From Prevotella illustrans (lineage in GTDB: Bacteria > Bacteroidota > Bacteroidia > Bacteroidales > Bacteroidaceae), in contig NZ_JAERMS010000019.1 in assembly GCF_017426725.1 (NCBI RefSeq), forward strand, positions 1 through 48,210: 48,210 nt of DNA, given 5' to 3'. Within the stretch, counting starts at the first letter, position 1. Every line of letters begins with the position of its first letter. The translations under genes were made by a program, and so were the position numbers. Of this stretch, positions 24,096 through 34,103 are shown piece by piece. Under the pieces are notes generated by a model. It did no database searches. It worked only from the letters and a program-made list of their open reading frames with translations, and was not told the DNA's origin.

Positions 24096-26792
24096 ATGAA
24101 CTTATATTTCAATATTGACTATCAGACGGTCTTCGGTGAAGAACTGTTGCTGAATTGTATTGAGACCGACAAGGCCGGAAACGAACGCGTTGCGCAATAT
24201 CGCATGGCTACGGTCGACGGTCTTCAGTGGACTTACGAGATGAATCTCAAGAAAGACAATCTCGCCAGAGTACTTACCTATTTCTATAGTGTGGACTGCG
24301 AGGGCAGCGAACGTCGCCACGAGTGGTCTACCGAGTGTCACACGCTCAATCTGAACCTGATTAAAGCCGACACGTATCAGATCTTTGATAAGTGGATCGA
24401 CGTGCCTGAAGACTCCTACCTGTATAGTTCGGCTTTCATGGAGTGTGTCAATCCGCGCAAGACCGTGGTGGTCAATCCAACGGCTTTTGCCAAGACCGTG
24501 CGCTTCGTGGTGCGGGCTCCGCAGCTGCGAGGAGATGAGCGGCTGGTCATGTGTGGCGCGAGCGATGCACTGGGTGCGTGGAATGTCGCCAAGGCCGTGC
24601 CCATGTATGAGCACAATTTCAATGAGTGGATTGTCGATCTCAATGCCGATTCATTTGAAGACCATGTTTTTGAATTTAAGTTTGTAGCCCTCGGCAGCGA
24701 TGATTCGTCTGATCCGATGTGGGAAACAGGGCTTAACCGTACCGTTGAAGTGCTCGACCTGAAAGATGGCGAGGCTGTTGTCTACGAGTTGGAACAGGCT
24801 TTCTTTGAGATTTGGAACCGCAAGTTGGCCGGCACATTAGTGCCCCTCTTCTCGCTCCGGACCAAGACCAGCTTTGGCGTGGGCGACTTCGGCGACCTCA
24901 GAAAGATGATCGACTGGGTGGCATTGACCCGTCAGCGGGTACTGCAAGTGCTGCCCATCAATGATACCACTACCACTCATACTTGGACAGATTCCTACCC
25001 TTACAGCTGCATCAGTATTTTCGCCCTGCATCCGCAGTATGCCGATCTCAGCGGGTTGCCCGCGCTGAAAGACGCCAAGAAGCGCAACGACTTTGAAGCC
25101 TTGCGTCAACAGCTCAATGCCCTGAAGCAAATCGACTACGAACAGGTGAACCGGGCCAAGCTCGACTATCTGAAAGAACTCTATGCTCAGGAAGGTAAGG
25201 CCATGCTGAATACGGCCGAATACAAGACTTTCTTTAAGGAAACACAGCAGTGGCTCGTGCCATACGCCCAGTATTGCTATTTGCGCGACACTTACGGAAC
25301 GGCCGATTTCAGCCGTTGGCCCGACCATCAGACCTGGGATGAGGCCGATCGTGCGGCCCTGTCGGCTACAACCAGAAAGGCTTATAAGCAGGTAGAGTTT
25401 TATTATTTCGTGCAATTTATCCTCAATTCGCAGATGGAGGCCGCCCACGAATATGCCCGCAAGAAGGGTGTTATCTTAAAAGGCGACATCCCGATTGGGG
25501 TCAATCGCTACGGTTGCGACGTGTGGATGGAACCTAAGTACTTCAATCTGAACGGACAGGCGGGGGCTCCTCCCGATGATTTCTCTGTCAATGGGCAGAA
25601 CTGGGGCTTCCCAACTTACAACTGGGAGGAGATGTTGAAGGACGACTGCGCGTGGTGGGTGCGTCGCTTCCAGAACATGCGGAAGTTCTTCGATGCCTAC
25701 CGCATTGACCACGTATTGGGCTTCTTCCGTATTTGGGAGATACCTGTCGATGCCGTTCATGGCCTTTTGGGCCAGTTCTCGCCGGCCCTTGGCATGACGC
25801 GCGAGGAGATAGAAGCCTATGGTTTGCGCTTTCTGGAAGAGCATTTCACCACGCCGTTTATCGCCGATTGGATTATAGACCGCGTGTTCCGTGAGAACGC
25901 TCAGCGCGTGAAAGATACGTATCTGCAACACCTGCACGACGATATTTGGGCCATGAAGCCCGAATATGACACGCAGAAAAAGGTGGAAGCGGCCTTTGCC
26001 GACGTCACCGATGAGCGCGAATGCTGGCTTCGCGACGGCCTCTATGCCCTCATTAGTAACGTGCTTTTCGTGCGCGACCGCAAGGATGCCAACCTTTTCC
26101 ACCCGCGCATCAGCGCTCAGTTCGACTTCACCTACGAAGCTTTGTACGACAGCGACAAGGCTGCTTTCAACCGCTTGTACAATGATTACTTCTATCGTCG
26201 CAACAACCACTTCTGGTATCGTGAGGCTATGAAAAAGTTGCCGAAGCTCGTTCAGGCCACGCGTATGCTCGTTTGCGCCGAAGATCTGGGCATGGTGCCC
26301 GACTGTGTGGCATGGGTGATGAGCGAGCTCAAGATTCTGAGCCTTGAATTACAGAGCATGCCGAAGAATCCGAAGGTGCGTTTCGGCTATCTCGAAACCA
26401 ATCCCTATCGGTCTGTCTGCACCATCTCAAGCCACGATATGCCCACGTTGCGGCAGTGGTGGGACGAGGACTACGACCGCACGCAGGCTTATTATAACAC
26501 CATGCTCTACCGTTCGGGGGGCGCTCCTCATCCGTTACCGGGCTGGTTGGCCCGCGACATCGTGAGTCGTCAGCTGTTTTCGCCTTCCATGCTCTGCGTG
26601 CTGTCTATTCAGGACTGGCTAGCTGTCGACGAACGCCTGCGCTTGGAAGATCCCAATGCCGAACGAATCAACATTCCGGCCAATCCTAAACACTATTGGC
26701 GGTACCGCATGCACATGACGATAGAAGACCTCATGGCCAACGAAAGTTTCCGTGAGAATATCACGGAGCTTGTCGCCGAAAGCGGACGATAA
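24096..26792 (+). CDS. malQ: 4-alpha-glucanotransferase (GH77) with two N-terminal CBM20-like domains
   Basis: This 898-residue cytosolic enzyme (no signal peptide) transfers glucans between maltooligosaccharides. Two starch-binding CBM20-like domains come first (about 1-118 and 133-235, the second with VMCGASDALGAWNVAKAVPM), then the GH77 barrel from about 245. Catalytic residues are Asp538 in YRIDHVLG (nucleophile), Glu729 in CAEDLGMVPD (acid/base) and Asp781 in SSHDMPTLR. The CBM20-CBM20-GH77 architecture and length are those of plant DPE2 and its bacterial relatives rather than E. coli MalQ (about 690 residues). It heads a plus-strand operon with GH97, pullulanase and neopullulanase, and its promoter carries a LacI-type operator. 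Confidence 0.94.
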   Translation: MNLYFNIDYQTVFGEELLLNCIETDKAGNERVAQYRMATVDGLQWTYEMNLKKDNLARVLTYFYSVDCEGSERRHEWSTECHTLNLNLIKADTYQIFDKWIDVPEDSYLYSSAFMECVNPRKTVVVNPTAFAKTVRFVVRAPQLRGDERLVMCGASDALGAWNVAKAVPMYEHNFNEWIVDLNADSFEDHVFEFKFVALGSDDSSDPMWETGLNRTVEVLDLKDGEAVVYELEQAFFEIWNRKLAGTLVPLFSLRTKTSFGVGDFGDLRKMIDWVALTRQRVLQVLPINDTTTTHTWTDSYPYSCISIFALHPQYADLSGLPALKDAKKRNDFEALRQQLNALKQIDYEQVNRAKLDYLKELYAQEGKAMLNTAEYKTFFKETQQWLVPYAQYCYLRDTYGTADFSRWPDHQTWDEADRAALSATTRKAYKQVEFYYFVQFILNSQMEAAHEYARKKGVILKGDIPIGVNRYGCDVWMEPKYFNLNGQAGAPPDDFSVNGQNWGFPTYNWEEMLKDDCAWWVRRFQNMRKFFDAYRIDHVLGFFRIWEIPVDAVHGLLGQFSPALGMTREEIEAYGLRFLEEHFTTPFIADWIIDRVFRENAQRVKDTYLQHLHDDIWAMKPEYDTQKKVEAAFADVTDERECWLRDGLYALISNVLFVRDRKDANLFHPRISAQFDFTYEALYDSDKAAFNRLYNDYFYRRNNHFWYREAMKKLPKLVQATRMLVCAEDLGMVPDCVAWVMSELKILSLELQSMPKNPKVRFGYLETNPYRSVCTISSHDMPTLRQWWDEDYDRTQAYYNTMLYRSGGAPHPLPGWLARDIVSRQLFSPSMLCVLSIQDWLAVDERLRLEDPNAERINIPANPKHYWRYRMHMTIEDLMANESFRENITELVAESGR

Positions 26793-26802
26793 TCCCTATT
26801 GG

Positions 26803-26834
26803 TTTTCCTGCCCGTGCTTTTACGGGCGGGAAAA
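26803..26834 (+). repeat. Intercistronic hairpin between malQ and the GH97 gene
   Basis: TTTTCCTGCCCGT at 26803-26815 pairs with ACGGGCGGGAAAA at 26822-26834, 13 bp with one G-T wobble and a 6-nt loop. It lies 10 bp after the malQ stop. No clean U-tract follows (TTATGTTTT), so it may be a leaky terminator or a stability element. Confidence 0.65.
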
Positions 26835-26868
26835 TTATGTTTTAACGAAATCATCACATTACTTTTAA

Positions 26869-29004
<2,136 letters not shown>

Positions 29005-29009
29005 TAATT

Positions 29010-29047
29010 CTTCGTCCTTTCTCCACCCAAGCGGAGAAAGGACGAAG
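29010..29047 (+). repeat. Intercistronic hairpin between GH97 and pullulanase genes
   Basis: CTTCGTCCTTTCTCC at 29010-29024 and its exact complement at 29033-29047 form a 15-bp perfect stem with an 8-nt loop, starting 5 bp after the GH97 stop. The following sequence (TGTCTAAAATC) has no U-tract. Confidence 0.8.
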
Positions 29048-29067
29048 TGTCTAAAATCTAAAGCATA

Positions 29068-30993
29068 ATGAATCTAAAGAAGTCTTTATTAGCCGTGTTT
29101 TCCGCAACGCTGATGACACAAACGACCCCCCTCTATGCTGCTTCCACAAATCTGCAGTTTGATTTTAAGGAAGTTACTTACACCCCCTCGCAAACCATTT
29201 TCAAACTTAATGCGCCGCAGAAGCCGGTTGTCCGCATCTATGCCGACGGACTTCAAGGGGCTCCCTTGCGTGTGGTCGGGATGAAAAAGATTGGTCGTGA
29301 TCTCTGGTCGACCACCATTCGGGGCAATCTGAAAGGCCGATTCTATACGTTTGATATAGGAAAGGGCGAGACACCGGGTATTTTTGCCAAGGCAGTAGGT
29401 GTCAACGGCAGGCGAGGAGCCATCATCGACTGGTCCACAACGCAGCCCGCAGGCTGGGAAAACGATAAGCGACCGGTGAGCAAGTCGGTTCACGACCTCG
29501 TTATTTACGAACTTCATCATCGTGATTTCTCTATCGACGCGTCTTCGGGCATAACGAATAAGGGTAAATTCCTGGCTCTTACGGAGCCACGGGCCATCGA
29601 ACATCTGAAAAAACTTGGCATAACAGCCGTTCATATCTTGCCTTCGTTCGACTACGCGTCGGTGGATGAAACCAAACTCGACCAGCCGCAATACAACTGG
29701 GGCTATGATCCGCTGAACTACAATGTGCCCGAAGGCAGTTATTCGACCAATCCTTACGATCCGGCCGCACGCGTCAAGGAATTCAAGCAGATGGTGATGG
29801 CCCTGCATAAAGCTGGCATCCGTGTCTTCCTCGATGTGGTATATAACCATACGTTTGATATTGCCGGCAGCAATTTCGAGCGCACTTATCCCGGCTATTT
29901 CTATCGTTACGCCAAGGATGGACAGCCCGGCAACGGCTCGGGCTGCGGCAATGAGACCGCTTCGGAACGACCGTTGATGCGCCAATTCATGATTGAAAGC
30001 GTGAAATACTGGGTCAACGAATACCATATCGATGGCTTCCGGTTCGACCTGATGGGCGTGCACGACATTGAGACGATGAACGCCATTCGTGCCGAAGTCA
30101 GCAAAATAGATCCCCACCTATTTATATATGGTGAGGGATGGAGTGCCGGCAGCTGCGTTTATCCGCAGGAAAAACTGGCCATGAAGGGCCACATGGCGCA
30201 GCTACCGGGCATCGCGGCCTTCAGCGATAACATCCGTGACGCGCTTCGTGGACCATTTTCGGATGATACGAAGGGGGCTTTTCTGGCCGGTATCGCAGGC
30301 GAGGAAGAGAGTCTGAAGTTTGGTATCGTGGGCGGAATTGCCCATCCCGAGGTTGATATGAGTAAGGTGAACTACGACAAGAAGGCCTGGACGGCCGAGC
30401 CTGTTCAACATATCAGCTACGTCAGTTGTCACGACGATATGTGTCTGGTTGACCGCCTGCGTGCCGAAATGCCCGGTATCAGCGACGAAGAACTTATTCG
30501 GCTCGACTTGTTGGCCCAAACTGCCGTCTTCACTTCACAGGGTGTGCCCTTCATACTCTCAGGTGAAGAGATGTTGCGCGATAAGAAAGGCGTGCACAAC
30601 TCTTATAATTCGCCCGACAGTATCAATCGTCTTGACTGGAACAATCTTAAGCGTTACCCGCAGGTGTTCGATTACTACAGCCGCCTGATTCGTCTTCGCA
30701 AGAACCATCCGGCCTTTGGCAGCGGCTCGGCAGCTGACGTCAGGGCGCGTCTTTCGTTTCTTCCCACACAGGATTGCTTGGTGGGTTTCATGCTCACAGA
30801 CTATCCCGGTGAGCCTTGGAAGCGTATTGTCGTGTTGCTCAACGGCAGTCGTGAAAGTCGCACGGTAGACATTCCGGCAGGCGAATACACTGTTGTTTGC
30901 CGCAATGGGGTCATCCGTGAGGAGGGAATGGGTAGCCAACAGGGCGGCACGGTGACCGTAGCACCCCAATCGGCATTGATTCTGCACAACTAA
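29068..30993 (+). CDS. pulA: Type I pullulanase (GH13_14)
   Basis: This 641-residue debranching enzyme cuts alpha-1,6 bonds in pullulan and branched dextrins. A signal peptide (about 1-25, ending LYAAS) indicates export. An N-terminal CBM48-like domain (about 40-115) precedes the GH13 barrel. The type I pullulanase signature YNWGYDP is at 209-215. Region I is FLDVVYNH (about 254-261), region II GFRFDLMG with nucleophile Asp327, region III YGEGWS with Glu356, and region IV VSCHDD with Asp456. It is third in the malQ operon, separated from the GH97 gene by a perfect 15-bp hairpin and from the next gene by only 12 bp. A periplasmic location is most likely since no lipobox is seen. Confidence 0.92.
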   Translation: MNLKKSLLAVFSATLMTQTTPLYAASTNLQFDFKEVTYTPSQTIFKLNAPQKPVVRIYADGLQGAPLRVVGMKKIGRDLWSTTIRGNLKGRFYTFDIGKGETPGIFAKAVGVNGRRGAIIDWSTTQPAGWENDKRPVSKSVHDLVIYELHHRDFSIDASSGITNKGKFLALTEPRAIEHLKKLGITAVHILPSFDYASVDETKLDQPQYNWGYDPLNYNVPEGSYSTNPYDPAARVKEFKQMVMALHKAGIRVFLDVVYNHTFDIAGSNFERTYPGYFYRYAKDGQPGNGSGCGNETASERPLMRQFMIESVKYWVNEYHIDGFRFDLMGVHDIETMNAIRAEVSKIDPHLFIYGEGWSAGSCVYPQEKLAMKGHMAQLPGIAAFSDNIRDALRGPFSDDTKGAFLAGIAGEEESLKFGIVGGIAHPEVDMSKVNYDKKAWTAEPVQHISYVSCHDDMCLVDRLRAEMPGISDEELIRLDLLAQTAVFTSQGVPFILSGEEMLRDKKGVHNSYNSPDSINRLDWNNLKRYPQVFDYYSRLIRLRKNHPAFGSGSAADVRARLSFLPTQDCLVGFMLTDYPGEPWKRIVVLLNGSRESRTVDIPAGEYTVVCRNGVIREEGMGSQQGGTVTVAPQSALILHN

Positions 30994-31005
30994 AAACTAC
31001 ATGAA

Positions 31006-32904
31006 ATGAAAAAGATAATTGCCTTATTGAGTTTTCTTCTGGGCACTGTGACGATAGAAGCAGCCCCGAAGATAGACCGAATAGAGCCGGCCAACTGGTT
31101 TGCCGGCATGAAGAATCCGAGCCTGCAACTAATGGTTTACGGGAAGAACATCCGCAATGCCCATGTCACGGTGGACTATCCGGGGGCACGTATCGACTCG
31201 CTCGTGCGGCTCGATTCGCCCAATTACCTGCTGGTTTACCTGAATTTGGAGGGTGCCCGGCCCGGAGAGATGACGTTGAAGTTCGATGGCAAAAAGGTGA
31301 AATATCCGCTCAAAGAGCGTGAGATGGCCGGCGATAAGCGCATGGGATTTACCAATGCCGATGTACTCTACATGCTCATGCCCGACCGTTTTGCGCAAGG
31401 AAAGAACCATCCGGCACAGGTGAAAGGCCTCAATGCCTACAAGGAAGACCGTACACAGCCCAGTCTGCGGCACGGCGGCGACCTTGAAGGCATTCGCGAG
31501 CGCTTGGATTATCTTAAAGAACTGGGCGTTACGGCATTATGGTTTACGCCTGTGCTCGAGAATAACTCGCCCGATGAAGGCAATACAAGTACTTATCATG
31601 GCTATGCTACGACAGATTATTATAAGGTAGATCCACGCTTTGGTAGCAATGAAGCCTATCGACAACTGATTGATGAGGCCCATCGGAAGGGACTGAAAGT
31701 GGTTATGGATATGATTTTTAACCACTGCGGCTTCGAACATCCATGGGTAAAGGATATGCCGACAAGGGACTGGTTCAACACGCCGGAGTGGCTTCATGAG
31801 GCGCAGACCGGCCAAAAGGAGGGTCAGCGGGCCAAGGTGAACGACCGGTATCTGCAAACTTCCTATAAGTTGACGCCCGTATTGGACCCCTACGCGTCGA
31901 AAGCGGACATGCGTGAGACCGTGGATGGCTGGTTTGTTCCTACCATGCCCGACCTCAATCAGCGCAATCCGCATGTTATTACTTACTTGATTCAGAACAG
32001 CGAGTGGTGGATTGAGACCGTCGGAATCGACGGAATACGCATGGATACTTATCCGTATGCCGACCGCGAGGGCATGGCGCAGTGGATGGAAAGGCTGGAT
32101 GAGGAATATCCGAACTTCAATACGGTGGGCGAAACATGGGTCACAGAGCCGGCTTATACGGCTGCTTGGCAGAAGGATTCAAAGCTTTCGACCATCAACA
32201 GTTATCTCAAGACGGTGATGGACTTCAGTTTTTTCGACAAATTAAGTCAGGCAAAGACCGAGGAAACCGATGGTTGGTGGCAGGGACTGAACCGCATTTA
32301 CAACAGCTTGTGCTATGATTATCTCTATGAGAATCCATCGAGCGTGATGGCTTTCATTGAGAATCACGACACAGATCGCTTCTTGGGCGAGGGTCGGGAT
32401 ACGTTGGCACTGAAGCAGGCATTGGCTTTGTTGCTTACCATCAATCGCATTCCGCAACTTTATTATGGTACAGAGGTGCTTATGAATGGCACCAAGGCCG
32501 TGACCGATGGTAATGTTCGCAAGGATTTCCCGGGTGGTTTTCCCGGCGATAAGCGCAACGCGTTCACGCCAGAGGGCCGTACGGCCGAAGAAAATGCCAT
32601 GTTCAACTGGCTAAGCCGACTGCTCCACTGGCGTCAGAGCAACGAGGTCGTCAGCCGTGGCACGCAGACGCAGTTCATTCCCCACAACGGCGTCTACGTC
32701 ATCGCGCGCCGACATGGCGGCAAAACGGTGATGACGGTACTCAATGGGTTGCGCCGCAACGCCCAACTCGATGTTCAACGTTATGCGGAAATCATTGGTA
32801 AGCATGTTCAGGCTACCGATGTGATGACGGGACAGCCGGTCGATTTGTCGGCCAATGTGCCGCTGTCGCCCCGCCAGACTTTGATATGGGAGTGGTCGGA
32901 ATAG
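31006..32904 (+). CDS. susA: Neopullulanase/cyclomaltodextrinase (GH13), SusA-like
   Basis: This 632-residue GH13 enzyme has a signal peptide (about 1-20, ending TIEAAP). An N-terminal cyclomaltodextrinase-type beta domain (about 21-110, RIEPANWFAGMKNPSLQLMVYG) is a family hallmark. Catalytic regions are VVMDMIFNH (232-240), GIRMDTYPY with nucleophile Asp347, VGETWV with Glu376 and IENHDTDRF with Asp455. The length matches SusA (about 617), which degrades imported maltooligosaccharides in the periplasm. It is the last gene of the operon and is followed at once by a 20-bp stem terminator. Confidence 0.92.
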   Translation: MKKIIALLSFLLGTVTIEAAPKIDRIEPANWFAGMKNPSLQLMVYGKNIRNAHVTVDYPGARIDSLVRLDSPNYLLVYLNLEGARPGEMTLKFDGKKVKYPLKEREMAGDKRMGFTNADVLYMLMPDRFAQGKNHPAQVKGLNAYKEDRTQPSLRHGGDLEGIRERLDYLKELGVTALWFTPVLENNSPDEGNTSTYHGYATTDYYKVDPRFGSNEAYRQLIDEAHRKGLKVVMDMIFNHCGFEHPWVKDMPTRDWFNTPEWLHEAQTGQKEGQRAKVNDRYLQTSYKLTPVLDPYASKADMRETVDGWFVPTMPDLNQRNPHVITYLIQNSEWWIETVGIDGIRMDTYPYADREGMAQWMERLDEEYPNFNTVGETWVTEPAYTAAWQKDSKLSTINSYLKTVMDFSFFDKLSQAKTEETDGWWQGLNRIYNSLCYDYLYENPSSVMAFIENHDTDRFLGEGRDTLALKQALALLLTINRIPQLYYGTEVLMNGTKAVTDGNVRKDFPGGFPGDKRNAFTPEGRTAEENAMFNWLSRLLHWRQSNEVVSRGTQTQFIPHNGVYVIARRHGGKTVMTVLNGLRRNAQLDVQRYAEIIGKHVQATDVMTGQPVDLSANVPLSPRQTLIWEWSE

Positions 32905-32950
32905 TAATTAATCGGGCTGGTCAGGCAAATCTGATCAGCCCGATTAATTA
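32905..32950. terminator. Bidirectional terminator between neopullulanase and chromate transporter genes
   Basis: Arms 32905-32924 and 32931-32950 pair over 20 bp (one G-U wobble) with a 6-nt loop. The stem starts directly after the neopullulanase stop. Its right arm includes the stop codon (32948-32950) of the convergent chromate transporter gene. Its A/T-rich feet act as U-tract on either strand. Confidence 0.8.
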
Positions 32951-33520
32951 ATATAGTAACAAAAGACCCGCAAAAGCGGCATAGCCTATCATGGCGATAG
33001 GATTGATTTTTAGGTATTTGGTGCCCACAAAAGTGGCCACGAAGAGGGCAATACTGATGTAGAAATGCCATGGGTTATCGGGAGTAGAGAAGTTTTCGGC
33101 GGTCATCAGCAGCAGTGCGGCGGCCCCAAGAAGTCCTACAACGGCAGGACGCAGGCCCGAAAACACATCCTCTACGAGTTGTGTATGCATGTATTTCATC
33201 AGCATTTTACTGATAAGCAGCATGAGAATGAACGACGGCAACACCAGCGCGAACGTGGCTGTGGCCGATCCAAGGATAGCCATGGGCGCGTCGAAGCCGG
33301 CATTTTTCACGGCCATATAGCCACAGTAGGTGGCCGAATTGATACCCACGGGGCCCGGTGTCATCTGACTGATGGCAATGACGTTGGTAAATTCGCCCAT
33401 CGAAAGCCAGTGCCAGCGACTGACCACTTGTCCCTGAATGAGCGATATCATGGCATAGCCGCCACCAAAGCCGAAAAGTCCGATTTCGAAAAACGTCAGA
33501 AATAAGTATAGGAATATCAT
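32948..33520 (-). CDS. Chromate transporter-family protein (ChrA half), second subunit
   Basis: This 190-residue inner-membrane protein is about half the length of classical ChrA. It carries the N-terminal CHR motif FFEIGLFGFGGGYAMISLIQ (about 10-30) followed by about six hydrophobic segments, including TPGPVGINSATYCGYMA. Short CHR proteins come as adjacent pairs that act together. The partner is the gene just upstream (7-bp gap). Chromate/sulfate exchange is known for some members, but the true substrate of the short Bacteroidetes pair is not evident. The stop codon is embedded in the shared terminator. Confidence 0.88.
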   Translation of the reverse strand: MIFLYLFLTFFEIGLFGFGGGYAMISLIQGQVVSRWHWLSMGEFTNVIAISQMTPGPVGINSATYCGYMAVKNAGFDAPMAILGSATATFALVLPSFILMLLISKMLMKYMHTQLVEDVFSGLRPAVVGLLGAAALLLMTAENFSTPDNPWHFYISIALFVATFVGTKYLKINPIAMIGYAAFAGLLLLY

Positions 33521-33527
33521 AAGCGTT

Positions 33528-34064
33528 TCACTCCGTGGTCTTTAAGAATTGTCCGTAGATGTAACCTCCCAGTCCGGCGGCTATGATTACATAAATCGGA
33601 TTGACACCCAAAAGCCATATCAGCAGTGCTCCGCCAATGGGAATCCAGCAGTTGGACAGGCCGATTTTTGCATTCTTGGCCAGTTCAAACGTAGGAACGG
33701 CAATCAATGCGACCACGGCCGGGCGTATACCGGCAAACATGGCAGCCACGGTTTTGTTCTCCTGAAAGGCATGGAAGAACATGGCGATGGCCAGAATGAT
33801 AAGGAAAGAGGGGAGGGCTGTACCGAATGCCGTACAGATCGCGCCCTTCAGTCGGCGTAGTTTGTAGCCTATAAAAATGCTGATGTTGATGGCAAACACG
33901 CCCGGGCAGCTTTGGGCAATTGCCAAAAGGTCGAGAAATTCCTCCTCGTTAATCCATTTGTATTTGTCAACAACATCAGCCTTGATCATGGGAATCATGG
34001 CATAGCCACCGCCAAAGGTGACTATGCCAATCTTAAAGAATGTTTTGAATAATGTGAGATACAT
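33528..34064 (-). CDS. Chromate transporter-family protein (ChrA half), first subunit
   Basis: This 178-residue membrane protein has the CHR motif FFKIGIVTFGGGYAMIPMI near residues 9-27 and the second conserved stretch AIAQSCPGVFAINISIFIGY at about 48-68. It pairs with the following gene to make a full ChrA equivalent. It lies 39 bp downstream of purL on the same strand and could be cotranscribed. A TAnnTTTG-like box (TAAATTTG, 34076-34083) is also present 11 bp upstream of its start, without a -33, so a separate promoter is possible. Confidence 0.88.
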   Translation of the reverse strand: MYLTLFKTFFKIGIVTFGGGYAMIPMIKADVVDKYKWINEEEFLDLLAIAQSCPGVFAINISIFIGYKLRRLKGAICTAFGTALPSFLIILAIAMFFHAFQENKTVAAMFAGIRPAVVALIAVPTFELAKNAKIGLSNCWIPIGGALLIWLLGVNPIYVIIAAGLGGYIYGQFLKTTE

Positions 34065-34103
34065 TATTTATGGTTCAAATTTAGCTTCTTTTTTCTTGCT
34101 TTT

